64,000 nt of DNA from Alteromonas naphthalenivorans (GTDB lineage: Bacteria; Pseudomonadota; Gammaproteobacteria; Enterobacterales; Alteromonadaceae): positions 4,402,001 to 4,466,000 of the forward strand of contig NC_015554.1 of NCBI RefSeq assembly GCF_000213655.1, in the 5' to 3' direction. Every line of letters starts with the position of its first letter. The stretch's first letter is position 1. Position numbers and translations under genes: made by a program. Positions 36,912 to 46,025 of the stretch are shown here, in pieces. The notes beneath the pieces are model-generated. The model did no database searches. It was not told the DNA's origin and saw only the letters and a list, made by a program, of their open reading frames with translations.

Positions 36912-37862
36912 ATGCAAAACTATTTCCCAGACGCAAGCAGACTTGTTTATGGCTGCATGGGCCTTGGTGGTGGCTGGAACAACGAATCAGCAACGAAAGA
37001 ACATGTGTTACAAGCACACCAGGTAATAGAACAAGCATTGGCTCTTGATATTAATGTGTTCGATCATGCGGACATCTATACCTTTGGCAAAGCTGAAACC
37101 GTGTTTGGTAAGGTTCTAAAAGAAAACCCTTCGCTGAAAGAGCGCATGATTTTGCAATCTAAGTGTGCGATACGGTTCGAAGATGATTTAGGACCAAAGC
37201 GCTACGATTTCTCTGCAAAATGGATTGAATTTTCGGTAGAAGGAATTTTGCAGCGTTTGAACATAGAGCAACTTGATATTTTACTGCTTCATCGCCCCGA
37301 TCCCTTAATGGAACTGGATGAAGTGGCTACCACGCTCTCTTCCTTACAGCAGCAAGGAAAAATAAAGCACGTTGGCGTATCAAACATGCATGGGCATCAA
37401 ATGGCGTACCTACAATCGGCGCTTTCAAGCCCAATTGTGGCAAACCAATTGGAAATGAGCTTAGCGTTTCGAGACTGGTTAGAAGACGGTGTTACCACCA
37501 ATAGCCCAGCAAACCGTAACTCTGGTTATGCCCCAGGTACCCTTGAGTATTGCATGATGAACAAGGTGCAAATTCAAGCTTGGGGCAGCTTGGCACAAGG
37601 CAAGTATACGGGTGCCAGTACCCACAACGATACTGATGCTGCCACGGCTGCGCTGGTTAATTCTCTGGCCGCTGAATACCAGACTAGTCCTGAAGCTATC
37701 GTATTGGCTTGGTTAATGCGTCATCCTGCCAATATTCAGCCCGTACTTGGCACCACCAATATTGAACGTATAAAGGCCTGCCATAAAGCGTTAAAGGTTC
37801 ACCTTAGCCGTGAACATTGGTACTTGTTGTTAGAAACTGCACGTGGCCAGGAAATGCCATAA
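36912..37862 (+). CDS. Aldo/keto reductase (YdhF type)
   Basis: I start at the ATG 36912, preceded by a TTTGGAG ribosome-binding site; a frame from 36888 would add eight residues. The 316-residue TIM-barrel enzyme contains NVFDHADIYTFGKAE with the catalytic Asp and Tyr, KHVGVSNMHGHQM, and the C-terminal LGTTNIERI NADPH-binding motif. It resembles the YdhF branch. The likely substrate is a carbonyl compound, but it is unknown. The downstream glyoxalase-fold gene (49 bp) is probably co-transcribed, which suggests aldehyde detoxification. Confidence 0.88.
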   Translation: MQNYFPDASRLVYGCMGLGGGWNNESATKEHVLQAHQVIEQALALDINVFDHADIYTFGKAETVFGKVLKENPSLKERMILQSKCAIRFEDDLGPKRYDFSAKWIEFSVEGILQRLNIEQLDILLLHRPDPLMELDEVATTLSSLQQQGKIKHVGVSNMHGHQMAYLQSALSSPIVANQLEMSLAFRDWLEDGVTTNSPANRNSGYAPGTLEYCMMNKVQIQAWGSLAQGKYTGASTHNDTDAATAALVNSLAAEYQTSPEAIVLAWLMRHPANIQPVLGTTNIERIKACHKALKVHLSREHWYLLLETARGQEMP

Positions 37863-37911
37863 GGTAGGGTCTATGCCACATTCTGGTTTCATGTTTTAAC
37901 GGAGCTTATTT

Positions 37912-38295
37912 ATGTTAAAAGGAATTCATCACGTAGCGCTAATTTGTAGCGACTACCCGGTGTCTAAACATTTTTATACTGACATTCTTGGTCTTAGCGT
38001 TATTGCGGAAAATTATCGCGAAGCAAGAAAGTCATACAAGTGTGATTTAGCCTTACCTGATGGCGGACAACTCGAACTATTTTCATTCCCGGGTGCACCT
38101 GCTAGACCATCAAGGCCCGAGGCGCAAGGGTTGCGTCACTTGGCGTTCAGGGTAGATGACATTGATGAGGTGATTGCGCATTTAACTGCAAATAAGGTGG
38201 AGTGCGAGCCCATTCGTGTAGATGAATACACAGGAAAACGGTTTACCTTTTTCGCAGACCCCGACGGTTTACCGCTTGAGCTGTATGAAATGTAG
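37912..38295 (+). CDS. VOC-family protein (YaeR/GloA2 type)
   Basis: This 127-residue single glyoxalase/bleomycin-resistance domain starts with GIHHVALICSDYPVSKHFY and carries metal-ligand candidates His6, His7, Glu75-region and the C-terminal Glu in GLPLELYEM. It matches the YaeR-like group of glyoxalase I relatives. It follows the aldo/keto reductase gene by 49 bp with an ACGGAGC ribosome-binding site. Activity on methylglyoxal is possible but not shown by the sequence. Confidence 0.85.
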   Translation: MLKGIHHVALICSDYPVSKHFYTDILGLSVIAENYREARKSYKCDLALPDGGQLELFSFPGAPARPSRPEAQGLRHLAFRVDDIDEVIAHLTANKVECEPIRVDEYTGKRFTFFADPDGLPLELYEM

Positions 38296-38817
38296 TTTTG
38301 TATGAACAGTTCAAATGCGTCGTCTTTCGTGCATATCTTAATGTAACAGCGTACCGTTCAACTTAATCGTTTGCGCTTTCTGCAGATTTTCGCTGAAGTC
38401 ATCGAACTCATACCGTGTTTGCTTTATCACGCTGTTTGCTTACCGAGTTTAAATGCACTTCTGCGACTTATTTCAAAAGATTGACCCATCCTAAATAGCG
38501 TTGCGTTATGCACAGCGATGCAAGAATCTCGCTTGCCCCTTTTCAACAGCTTTGGCTAGAGCAATAATCGCCCATTCAGCCCCTATTATTATTGGCAGCC
38601 AGTAACGGAAAATCTATTTTGTTTTACTCCGCCGTAACTTAGCGTGATTTTGGCGTATTGCACAGGCAACCTAATAATTTACGACTATAATTTAGTAAGA
38701 GTAATCGATTTGCTAAAACGCATCGTATTACTGTGCGAATAGACTCTGTCATTTAACACTGAAGCTTAAAATATGCAGTCACCATATGGATATGGATGAA
38801 GCTTAAAAGGACAACAT
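38296..38817. other. Intergenic region before CPXCG gene
   Basis: These 522 bp contain no credible ORF. A TATAAT hexamer at 38686-38691, without a good -35 box, could be the -10 of the CPXCG gene. An 11-nt direct repeat GAAGCTTAAAA occurs near 38761 and 38798. Nothing else was recognised. Confidence 0.45.
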
Positions 38818-39006
38818 ATGAAGACCGATACACCTCTAGAGTACATGTGCCCCTATTGCGGCGCTTTCAATGAATTTTCTGAAGACACCATTCGCGATAT
38901 GTATCAAGAGCAAGTTGAAACTTGTGGGTGTTGCAAAAAGAATTTAAGCCTTACCGCAGCAAATGGGGTAGAAGGTCGTATTAACCTTGTCATCAGCGAA
39001 CTATAA
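38818..39006 (+). CDS. CPXCG-motif cysteine-rich small protein
   Basis: This 62-residue protein carries two zinc-ligand pairs: CPYCG (11-15) and CGCCK near residue 39, the hallmark of the CPXCG family. It probably binds one zinc ion. The family is widespread in marine gammaproteobacteria and has no established function. An AAGGACAACAT ribosome-binding site precedes the ATG, and a bidirectional terminator follows. Confidence 0.88.
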   Translation: MKTDTPLEYMCPYCGAFNEFSEDTIRDMYQEQVETCGCCKKNLSLTAANGVEGRINLVISEL

Positions 39007-39024
39007 ATAAAATCCATTCATAAT

Positions 39025-39051
39025 AAAAAACCGCTTTAAAAGCGGTTTTTT
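39025..39051. terminator. Bidirectional terminator CPXCG gene / folE
   Basis: AACCGCTT pairs with AAGCGGTT, flanked by A and T runs of six, at 39025-39051 between the two convergent genes. Confidence 0.9.
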
Positions 39052-39085
39052 ATTGGCCAAAGCAGTTAGCATTTTCCGTAAGTAA

Positions 39086-39769
39086 TTAACTAAAAAATGC
39101 TCTTCGCAATTCCACATCGGACAAGAATTTTCCACCTAGCGCGGATGTCTTCGTGTACGAATTAGTATCGCGTATACCTCTGGCTTTTACACAATAATGC
39201 GTAGCATTAATGCTTACCGCTACATCTTCGGTAGAGGCTAATGTCTGAATGGCCACTAGCACTTGCTGTGTTAGCCGCTCTTGCACTTGAGGGCGCTGTG
39301 CAAAGAAACTCACTAAGCGGTTTAATTTCGACAAACCGATAATAGTATCGTTAGGAATATAAGATACGGTAGCGAGGCCATCAATAGTCACAAAGTGGTG
39401 TTCGCACGTACTCGTTAAACTAATATCAGACACTTGAACAGGCTGATCAAGAAGCATCTTATTTTCGATTTGGGTTATTTTAGGAAAATTACGATAATCC
39501 AAACCGCCAAACACTTCGTTCACGTACATTTTCGCAATACGGGTTGGCGTGTCGTGCAAACTATCATCGTTAAGATCGAGCCCAAGCGTATTCATCACAT
39601 CACGCATTGCAATTTCAATCTTCTGACGTTTTTGCTCGTCGGACAAACCGTTCGCCACCATAGGTGTTTCCAGCCCTTTTTCTTCAAGCGCTGCTCTAAC
39701 ACGTTGTGCCGATTCAGAAATTGATGGCTCTAGTGCATCACGCACAATGACCGCTTCTTTTGCTAACAT
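39086..39769 (-). CDS. folE: GTP cyclohydrolase I
   Basis: This 227-residue protein is FolE, the first enzyme of tetrahydrofolate (and queuosine) synthesis, converting GTP to dihydroneopterin triphosphate. It shows [20 protein letters not shown], the zinc/active-site [28 protein letters not shown] and the zinc Cys in [11 protein letters not shown]. It aligns well with the E. coli protein (222 residues). The N-terminal ~40 residues are less conserved. It is divergent from aguA. Confidence 0.96.
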   Translation of the reverse strand: MLAKEAVIVRDALEPSISESAQRVRAALEEKGLETPMVANGLSDEQKRQKIEIAMRDVMNTLGLDLNDDSLHDTPTRIAKMYVNEVFGGLDYRNFPKITQIENKMLLDQPVQVSDISLTSTCEHHFVTIDGLATVSYIPNDTIIGLSKLNRLVSFFAQRPQVQERLTQQVLVAIQTLASTEDVAVSINATHYCVKARGIRDTNSYTKTSALGGKFLSDVELRRAFFS

Positions 39770-40240
39770 TAACCCTATCCGTAAATACTTCTTTACCCTT
39801 AAACGTAATCGACACGATTAAGGCTAACTTGATACCAAGATGCAAATGACAATACCGCCTGAAAGCCAACGCAAGACTACTGAATAGCATGATTACGGCC
39901 AAGGCATATAACTACGCTTTGGCAAAGGTTTGGCGACTTCTAATGGTTATATTTTAGCATTCTAGCGGCTATTGATCGAGCAAATGCTGAGATTAGCCTA
40001 ATCTGTAAATGCTATTAAAGGCATGTTTTATTTTTATTGAGATAAAACGGTCATTAAAGTAAATGAGATCAAAAAATAAACGTTAAATACCGCTACTACA
40101 AATCGCGCCTTTTCTATCACGTCGTCATTCTAATTGTGACACTGTTCGTGACAAGAAAAGAATTTCATCAAGTTTGCTATTGGTTGGCGTGAGTAGGATA
40201 GTTATAATCAACGCATTATTTATTTCTATCGAGAATAAAC
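39770..40240. other. Divergent intergenic region folE / aguA
   Basis: This 471-bp AT-rich region should contain promoters for both genes. I see no operator-like palindrome, terminator or credible ORF in it. Confidence 0.45.
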
Positions 40241-41305
40241 ATGCAAGGTAGTCGTAAACTGGTTCCTGAATGGGAAACCGTTGATGCTGTAATGCTGGCG
40301 TGGCCGCATGCAGAAACCGACTGGGCGCCATGGCTAGAAGAAGCCCGTGAAACCTATTTGAACGTGATTGCAGCGGTCAACCGTTATCATGCGGGTGTGA
40401 TATTGCTGTGTGCCCCTGACGATGTTGATAATGTGCAATCGCGTTTAGGCGATCACTCACGTGTACTCATTCTGCCTGCGTCTTATAACGACACTTGGGT
40501 GCGTGACTACGGTTTTTTGACCTGTCGTGATTCAGAAGGTTTTGGGGCGCCAGTAGAGTTTCGCTTCAATGGCTGGGGTGAAAAGTTTGATGCCAGTGAA
40601 GACAATATGGCTAACCAACGCTACCTTGCTTCATTGTGTAAATTGCCCCTTCGAAGTAGCCCAGTGGTGGCTGAGGGTGGCGCGTTAGAAATTGATGACC
40701 TAGGCCACTTGCTTAGCACCTCTCAGTGTCTATTAAACCCTAAGCGCAACGGTGATATGACTATCAATGATTACGCTGAAACCTTTAATGACATGTTAGG
40801 CTGCAATACGTTTACGGTGCTAGAACATGGTCACCTTGAAGGTGACGATACTGACGGGCATGTAGATACCCTTGTGCGTTTCACGCCCAATAAAGGCTTG
40901 GTTATCCAAGCGGCTGATAATCGCAAAGACGACAGTCATTATGCAGGGTTAAGTGCACTTTGCGATGAGTGCGCCAGTGCAATGCCTGAGCACGAACAAT
41001 ATCGATTGCCACTACCTAATATTGTTAACGACGAGGGCGAGCGTTTGCCCGCATCGTACGCCAATTTTTTGATCTGTAATCGTGCGGTGCTCTTACCTAT
41101 TTACGGGCAACCTGAAGATGAAGCGGCGATTAGCCAAATGCAGCTGGCTTACCCCGACCATATTATCGAGCCTATAGATTGCTCGGTGTTGGTAAAGCAA
41201 TTTGGCAGCTTGCATTGTATTTCCATGCAGGTACCCACAAATACGTTGAAAGAATCTGTTATTTCCACCTTCTCAAAAGGAGTGTCTGTACATGCAACGA
41301 ACTAA
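40241..41305 (+). CDS. aguA: Agmatine deiminase
   Basis: This 354-residue protein belongs to the peptidylarginine-deiminase-like superfamily. It has WPHAETDW (23-30), the NDTWVRDYG segment, EGGALEIDD and the His-Asp motif GDDTDGHVDTLVRF. The catalytic Cys is Cys326 in FGSLHCISMQ. It converts agmatine to N-carbamoylputrescine. Its end overlaps the aguB start by 14 bp, so the two steps to putrescine are encoded together. Confidence 0.93.
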   Translation: MQGSRKLVPEWETVDAVMLAWPHAETDWAPWLEEARETYLNVIAAVNRYHAGVILLCAPDDVDNVQSRLGDHSRVLILPASYNDTWVRDYGFLTCRDSEGFGAPVEFRFNGWGEKFDASEDNMANQRYLASLCKLPLRSSPVVAEGGALEIDDLGHLLSTSQCLLNPKRNGDMTINDYAETFNDMLGCNTFTVLEHGHLEGDDTDGHVDTLVRFTPNKGLVIQAADNRKDDSHYAGLSALCDECASAMPEHEQYRLPLPNIVNDEGERLPASYANFLICNRAVLLPIYGQPEDEAAISQMQLAYPDHIIEPIDCSVLVKQFGSLHCISMQVPTNTLKESVISTFSKGVSVHATN

Positions 41306-42185
41306 GCTAAAGATAGGCTTGGTACAACAGTCTGTTGCTGATAACGACAAAGCAACTAACTGGAATAAAAGTGCTGAGCAAGTTGCAAAACTCGCCGCCG
41401 AAGGCTGTGAGTGTATTTTGCTGCAAGAACTTCATAGCACCCTTTACTTTTGTCAGCAGGAAGATACAGACGCCTTTGATTTAGCCGAACCTATTCCAGG
41501 TCCTGCAACAGAATTCTTTGGCGAACTGGCTGAGAAACACAATATTGTGTTAGTGACCTCTTTATTTGAAAAGCGCGGCTCTGGCCTTTATCACAATACC
41601 GCTGTGGTATTTGATAGAAGCAAAGAAATTGCCGGTAAATATCGCAAAATGCATATTCCTGACGACCCAGGCTTTTACGAGAAGTTTTACTTCACACCGG
41701 GCGACATGGGCTTTACACCAATTGAAACTAGCGTGGGTAAATTGGGCGTATTAGTATGTTGGGATCAATGGTATCCAGAAGCGGCACGCTTAATGGCAAT
41801 GGCAGGGGCTGACTTACTGTTTTATCCTACTGCAATTGGTTGGGATAGCACAGATACCGAAGAAGAACGTAGCCGTCAACATGGCGCGTGGGAAACCATT
41901 CAGCGCTCACATGCGGTAGCAAACTCGGTGCCGGTCATCGTAGCAAACCGCACAGGCTTCGAAGCATCACCTGTTGATGGCGACCCAGGCATTCAGTTTT
42001 GGGGGCAAAGCTTTATTACGGGCCCGCAAGGTGAAATTCTAGCGAAAGCAGAAGCTGAAGGTGAAACTACCCTTTCGGTAGAGCTAGATTTAACCCGCAC
42101 TGAAAAGGTAAAACGCATTTGGCCTTATTTCCGTGACCGTCGCATTGATGCTTACGAAGACCTAACTAAGCGCTGGCGCGATTAG
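41292..42185 (+). CDS. aguB: N-carbamoylputrescine amidase
   Basis: This 297-residue nitrilase-superfamily enzyme has the Glu-Lys-Cys triad in LLQELHST (Glu46), YRKMHIPDD (Lys119) and VLVCWDQWYPEAA (Cys156). It hydrolyses N-carbamoylputrescine to putrescine, CO2 and ammonia, completing the agmatine route. It is translated with aguA through the 14-bp overlap. An AAAAGGAG ribosome-binding site lies within the end of aguA. A terminator follows. Confidence 0.94.
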   Translation: MQRTKLKIGLVQQSVADNDKATNWNKSAEQVAKLAAEGCECILLQELHSTLYFCQQEDTDAFDLAEPIPGPATEFFGELAEKHNIVLVTSLFEKRGSGLYHNTAVVFDRSKEIAGKYRKMHIPDDPGFYEKFYFTPGDMGFTPIETSVGKLGVLVCWDQWYPEAARLMAMAGADLLFYPTAIGWDSTDTEEERSRQHGAWETIQRSHAVANSVPVIVANRTGFEASPVDGDPGIQFWGQSFITGPQGEILAKAEAEGETTLSVELDLTRTEKVKRIWPYFRDRRIDAYEDLTKRWRD

Positions 42186-42228
42186 GCTAGCGCCTCATGC
42201 CCTTGTACAAGGGCTTATCAAAGTTTAA

Positions 42229-42258
42229 AACGGGCAACTAAAATGCCCGTTTTTTTTT
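42229..42258 (+). terminator. Rho-independent terminator of aguAB
   Basis: AACGGGCA (42229-42236) pairs with TGCCCGTT (42244-42251), followed by a run of T residues. A 16-bp palindrome (GCCCTTGTACAAGGGC, 42199-42214) lies just upstream. Confidence 0.9.
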
Positions 42259-42286
42259 GGCGCTCAGCATTATGAAAATTTGCCGA

Positions 42287-43021
42287 TTAAGCTTTAAAAA
42301 TCGTTCCGTCATACAACATATAACAAGCACGGGATTTTTTAGATGCTAACGCTAGCATAACCTCTTCATCCACATCTAAGCCCCCTGTGAATTGCCCAAA
42401 AGCTGGCATGATAAATAGGTCTTCTGTGACAACGAAGCACTTGCCTGAAAATCGCCGACGAGAAATAGTCTTACGTATTTTAGGGTGGTAATGGCCAATA
42501 ACTTGCTGCTTGATTTGAACCTTGCCCTTCGTACTTAGCTCGATTCCGTGCATCTCTGGCTCATGGCGAAACACCACATTATTTTGCACTATTTCATGGC
42601 ATGGATTACCGGGAATTCCTTCGGGTAAATCAGGGTCATGATTACCTTCCACCCAATCCCAATCAGGAACGCTATTTATAATCTCACATAAGAGGTTTCT
42701 GTCTTCATCGGTCATACGAGACATACTGTATTTATCGTGGAAACTGTCACCTAAGCTAATCACCCGAGCAGGATTATAATCGTGAATAATGTGCTGCAGG
42801 CGTTTAAGCGTAGCAACAGAATCAACACTTGGCAGCGGATTACCATAACTACGTAAATAACTGCCTTTTTCAAGGTGTAAATCAGATACCACCAGCCAAT
42901 CAAGCGCAGGCAAATACGCCACACCTCTGGCATCTAGCAACCAAAGCAGCTCTGCAAACTTCACAATACTAATACTACGCAACGCCACCTGTGAAGATAG
43001 CCACTGCTCACTTATTGCCAC
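42287..43021 (-). CDS. pdeM: Ligase-associated DNA damage response endonuclease PdeM
   Basis: This 244-residue calcineurin-like phosphoesterase has the full metal-ligand series: SDLHLEKG, SLGDSFHD, VEGNHDPD and IGHYHPK. It matches the PdeM proteins found with ATP-dependent ligase, Lhr-like helicase and MBL exonuclease genes, all of which lie in the next 6 kb here. The biochemical role (nuclease or phosphodiesterase) is assigned through that association. It is separated from the helicase gene by 298 bp filled with two repeat elements. Confidence 0.88.
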   Translation of the reverse strand: MAISEQWLSSQVALRSISIVKFAELLWLLDARGVAYLPALDWLVVSDLHLEKGSYLRSYGNPLPSVDSVATLKRLQHIIHDYNPARVISLGDSFHDKYSMSRMTDEDRNLLCEIINSVPDWDWVEGNHDPDLPEGIPGNPCHEIVQNNVVFRHEPEMHGIELSTKGKVQIKQQVIGHYHPKIRKTISRRRFSGKCFVVTEDLFIMPAFGQFTGGLDVDEEVMLALASKKSRACYMLYDGTIFKA

Positions 43022-43112
43022 TGATTAACCTCTTTCATAATATTTAACGCCATCCCACCACCTCCAAACTCCCAAACGAACTCTCCTATAGCGGTGGAGT
43101 GCGGTTGGGTAT

Positions 43113-43163
43113 GGAACCTTATGCAGCATGGATGCTGCATCAGAGCCTACATGGATGTATTCA
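43113..43163. repeat. Palindromic repeat element E (truncated)
   Basis: This element has a 20-bp inner palindrome (43121-43140, ATGCAGCATGGATGCTGCAT) and the following CAGAGCCTACATGGATGTATT. It loses similarity to the other copies after about 43161, and no complementary outer arms are visible. Confidence 0.8.
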
Positions 43164-43203
43164 ATTCATATTCACTCACTTTAACACCAATAGAATTAGA
43201 CTG

Positions 43204-43305
43204 GGTGAGCAGTATTGGCACTGGAAACCTTCCGCAGCATGGATGCTGCGGCAGAGCCTACATGGATGTATTTACGGCGTGTTTCTGGGGCTAATACTGC
43301 TCGAC
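43204..43305. repeat. Palindromic repeat element F (intact)
   Basis: The outer arms GAGCAGTATTGGC (43207-43219) and GCTAATACTGCTC (43290-43302) pair at all positions, counting one G-T pair. The inner hairpin lies at 43232-43251. The core between the arms matches elements C and D of the 9.4-9.8 kb cluster, whereas the arms do not. Confidence 0.85.
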
Positions 43306-43319
43306 CAAACTTAATATTC

Positions 43320-45845
43320 TCAAGACAACAATGCCCGTACTTCATCTAGCATATTTTCTGCTTCAGCATATAAATCGGCTTGCTCGAGTATCGCTTGCGC
43401 CCCCGCTCCTTTTATTTGTTCACTTCGCATGTTCAGCACGATAGGGATGGCCATGGGCGATACTTTTTCTAAGTTTACTAACGTGGTTTTATCAACAAAG
43501 CGGATGAGCAAATTCGCCAAGCGCTGCAAGTCCAACAACTCCCGCTCAGCATCCGCCCGCGCGACCGCTAAAAGGATATGATCTGGGTCGTGCTCACGCA
43601 GCGTGTCGTAAATTAAATCAGTTGAAAACGTTACCTGCTTCATGGTTTTCTGACTAGCATGATAACGCTGTTCCGTTAAGCCGCTTACTACTGCCACCTG
43701 CCTGAAAGAACGCTTTAACATAGGCGCTTGTAGCATCCAGTCTTGTAGTTCATCGCCTAATATATCTGGCTGAAACAGTTGCTGCAGTTGAGTATCGGTA
43801 ATTTGTTTAACCGCACTTATCGATAAACCATAGTCGGTAACGCTGAAACTCAATGGCTTTATTCCTATTTTTTCCATTCTACGGGTAACCAGCATGCCCA
43901 AGGTTTGGTTCGCTTTTCGTCCTTCAAAGGTGTAGTACAACGTATGGTTTACATTACGAAAAGGAAACTGCTCCACCAATACCTTTTCGGGCTCAGGAAG
44001 CTGTGAGAACTGTTGTTGTAAATTCAACCATTCTCGTACTTGCGCGGGTAATTTACGCCAACTCTTGGGATTCGCTAATATTGCTCGAACCCCATCAGCC
44101 AGATACGTCGACAGTGGCATTTGGCCACCGGAATAACTGGGTATTTTTGGCTCTTTTGCTTTCGCGGGGCGAGCATGTAGTTGCATATCGCGAATGGCTT
44201 CGTACTTAAGCACTTCACCGGCAAAATAAAAGGTGTCGCCTGGGGTAAGTTGCTGGGCAAAGTACTCTTCCACTTCACCAATAATTTTGCCCTGATTACC
44301 ACGGCGAATACGTTTTACTTTTAGCCTACCCGCTTCAACAATAGTGCCTATGTTCTGCCGATGCCTTTGTATTACCCGCCTGTTGGCAGGCGAAAAAGTG
44401 CCGTCCTCGTTCTGCATTAGGCGCTGATAACGCTCGTAGGCATTAAGCGCACTCCCGCCATCCAATGCGAACTGCCATAACTTCTCAAAATCACTTTTAT
44501 CCAGCCCTTGATAGGGCGATGCTAGAAGGATTTGCTCGTAAAGGGTATCTGGCGTGTCGGCATTACTGCAAAGGCAGTTCACAATAAACTGGGGGATAAT
44601 ATCCAATGCCCCCGGCTGTGGGGCATCGCCATCTAGTTCGCCTTTGTTAATTGCATTAATAGCGGCTTGGCATTCAAGGGCTTCAAAGCGATTAGCTGGC
44701 ACCAGCAAAGCTTCGCTGGGTTCGTCTAACCTATGATTTGATCGCCCTATACGTTGCAGCAATCGACTTACCCCTTTTGGGGCTCCAACTTGTATTACCT
44801 TATCTACATCGCCCCAATCAATACCTAGTTCTAGCGCCGAGGTACACACTACTGCCCGTAACAATCCGCTAGACATCATGGCTTCTGTTTTACGCCGCTG
44901 CTCTTTACTTAAACTGCCGTGATATAAGGCTATGGGTAAGGCAGCGGTGTTATGTTCCCACAGCATTTGAAAAATCAGTTCGGATTGGGCCCGGGTATTC
45001 ACGAACACCAAAGTGGTTTTTGCGTCTTCAATGGCCTTATATATATCGGTAATGGCATAGCGCGCCATAAAACCACCGAATGGCATGCGGTTTTCAGATT
45101 GCAGCATTTCTACTTTCGGTTTTTCACCCGCTTTCACGCTGATGATATTAGCGGTGCCTTCTGTGCCAGCTAGCCATGCACCTAGCGTTTCTGGGTAAGC
45201 TACCGTGGCCGACAACCCTACCCGCTTCATCTCGGGTGACAATACTGAAAGCCGTGCTAGCGCTAATGACAAAAAGTCTCCTCGCTTGTTTGCTACTAGG
45301 CTATGGGTTTCATCAATAATCACTCGCTTTAGTTTTCCAAATAGTTTGTCAGCATCAGCATAGCTCAGCATTAACATGAGTGATTCTGGGGTAGTAAGCA
45401 GCAAATTTGGCGGTTTTTTTCGTTGGCGCTGCCGTTTATGTGAAGGTGTATCGCCTGTACGGGTTTCCGCCGTTATCGGCAGGTCCATTTCTTCAATAGG
45501 TTGCAATAAGTTGCGATGAATATCTTGGGTTAGTGCTTTAAGTGGCGAAATGTATAAGGTGTGAAGCCCTTGCTGTGGCGATTGAGCTAACTCGACTAAG
45601 CTAGGTAGAAAGCCCGATAAAGTTTTACCTGCGCCTGTTGGGGCAATGAGCAAAGTGGTGTTGTAAGTTTTCCTTTTACGGCCAGCAGTTTGCTTAATAC
45701 TCTGTTCAAGTATTTTCCTCTGGTAATCTCGTAGCTCCCACCCTTTATTTTTAAACCATTGAGTAAAAACCAAAGGTAGAATGTTACTTTCGGTTTGAGG
45801 CTTTTTCTTAGGTGCGGCTTTTTCTTCAGGCATAGAGGATGACAA
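43320..45845 (-). CDS. Ligase-associated DEXH-box DNA helicase
   Basis: This 841-residue Lhr-core-like superfamily 2 helicase has motif I APTGAGKT (68-75), a Q-region RDYQRKILEQ, motif II in VIIDETHSLV, LSATV (motif III), VNTRAQSEL, CTSALELGIDWGDVDKVIQ and QRIGRSNHR (motif VI). The winged-helix and C-terminal domains follow. Helicases of this subfamily are named for their constant linkage to bacterial ATP-dependent DNA ligase. The gene is divergent from the exonuclease-ligase pair across 180 bp, which probably contains both promoters. Confidence 0.93.
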   Translation of the reverse strand: MSSSMPEEKAAPKKKPQTESNILPLVFTQWFKNKGWELRDYQRKILEQSIKQTAGRKRKTYNTTLLIAPTGAGKTLSGFLPSLVELAQSPQQGLHTLYISPLKALTQDIHRNLLQPIEEMDLPITAETRTGDTPSHKRQRQRKKPPNLLLTTPESLMLMLSYADADKLFGKLKRVIIDETHSLVANKRGDFLSLALARLSVLSPEMKRVGLSATVAYPETLGAWLAGTEGTANIISVKAGEKPKVEMLQSENRMPFGGFMARYAITDIYKAIEDAKTTLVFVNTRAQSELIFQMLWEHNTAALPIALYHGSLSKEQRRKTEAMMSSGLLRAVVCTSALELGIDWGDVDKVIQVGAPKGVSRLLQRIGRSNHRLDEPSEALLVPANRFEALECQAAINAINKGELDGDAPQPGALDIIPQFIVNCLCSNADTPDTLYEQILLASPYQGLDKSDFEKLWQFALDGGSALNAYERYQRLMQNEDGTFSPANRRVIQRHRQNIGTIVEAGRLKVKRIRRGNQGKIIGEVEEYFAQQLTPGDTFYFAGEVLKYEAIRDMQLHARPAKAKEPKIPSYSGGQMPLSTYLADGVRAILANPKSWRKLPAQVREWLNLQQQFSQLPEPEKVLVEQFPFRNVNHTLYYTFEGRKANQTLGMLVTRRMEKIGIKPLSFSVTDYGLSISAVKQITDTQLQQLFQPDILGDELQDWMLQAPMLKRSFRQVAVVSGLTEQRYHASQKTMKQVTFSTDLIYDTLREHDPDHILLAVARADAERELLDLQRLANLLIRFVDKTTLVNLEKVSPMAIPIVLNMRSEQIKGAGAQAILEQADLYAEAENMLDEVRALLS

Positions 45846-46025
45846 CTAAACCTTTAGCCGTTTTTGTAATCGCAATAAATTCTTCACCATAACTATCCCA
45901 ACCGCCGCTAGTTCAATTGTAAGCAATAGTAGATATACGTTAATTCACCAGAAGGGTTTAATTTTCCTCTACGCTCAACCAATTGCGTAAAACCACCGTA
46001 GTCATATGAAACGCTAACTAACAGC

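Larger units (their letters stand above)
43022..43319. other. Intergenic region pdeM / helicase
   Basis: These 298 bp are mostly occupied by two copies of the palindromic repeat family. No terminator of the usual kind was found after the helicase stop, so the element F stem may take that role. Confidence 0.55.

Noticed and set aside
43094..43314. Overlapping plus-strand ORFs in the pdeM-helicase gap
   Set aside because: Two frames over the same repeat elements give similar small peptides; this is explained by the palindromic repeat.
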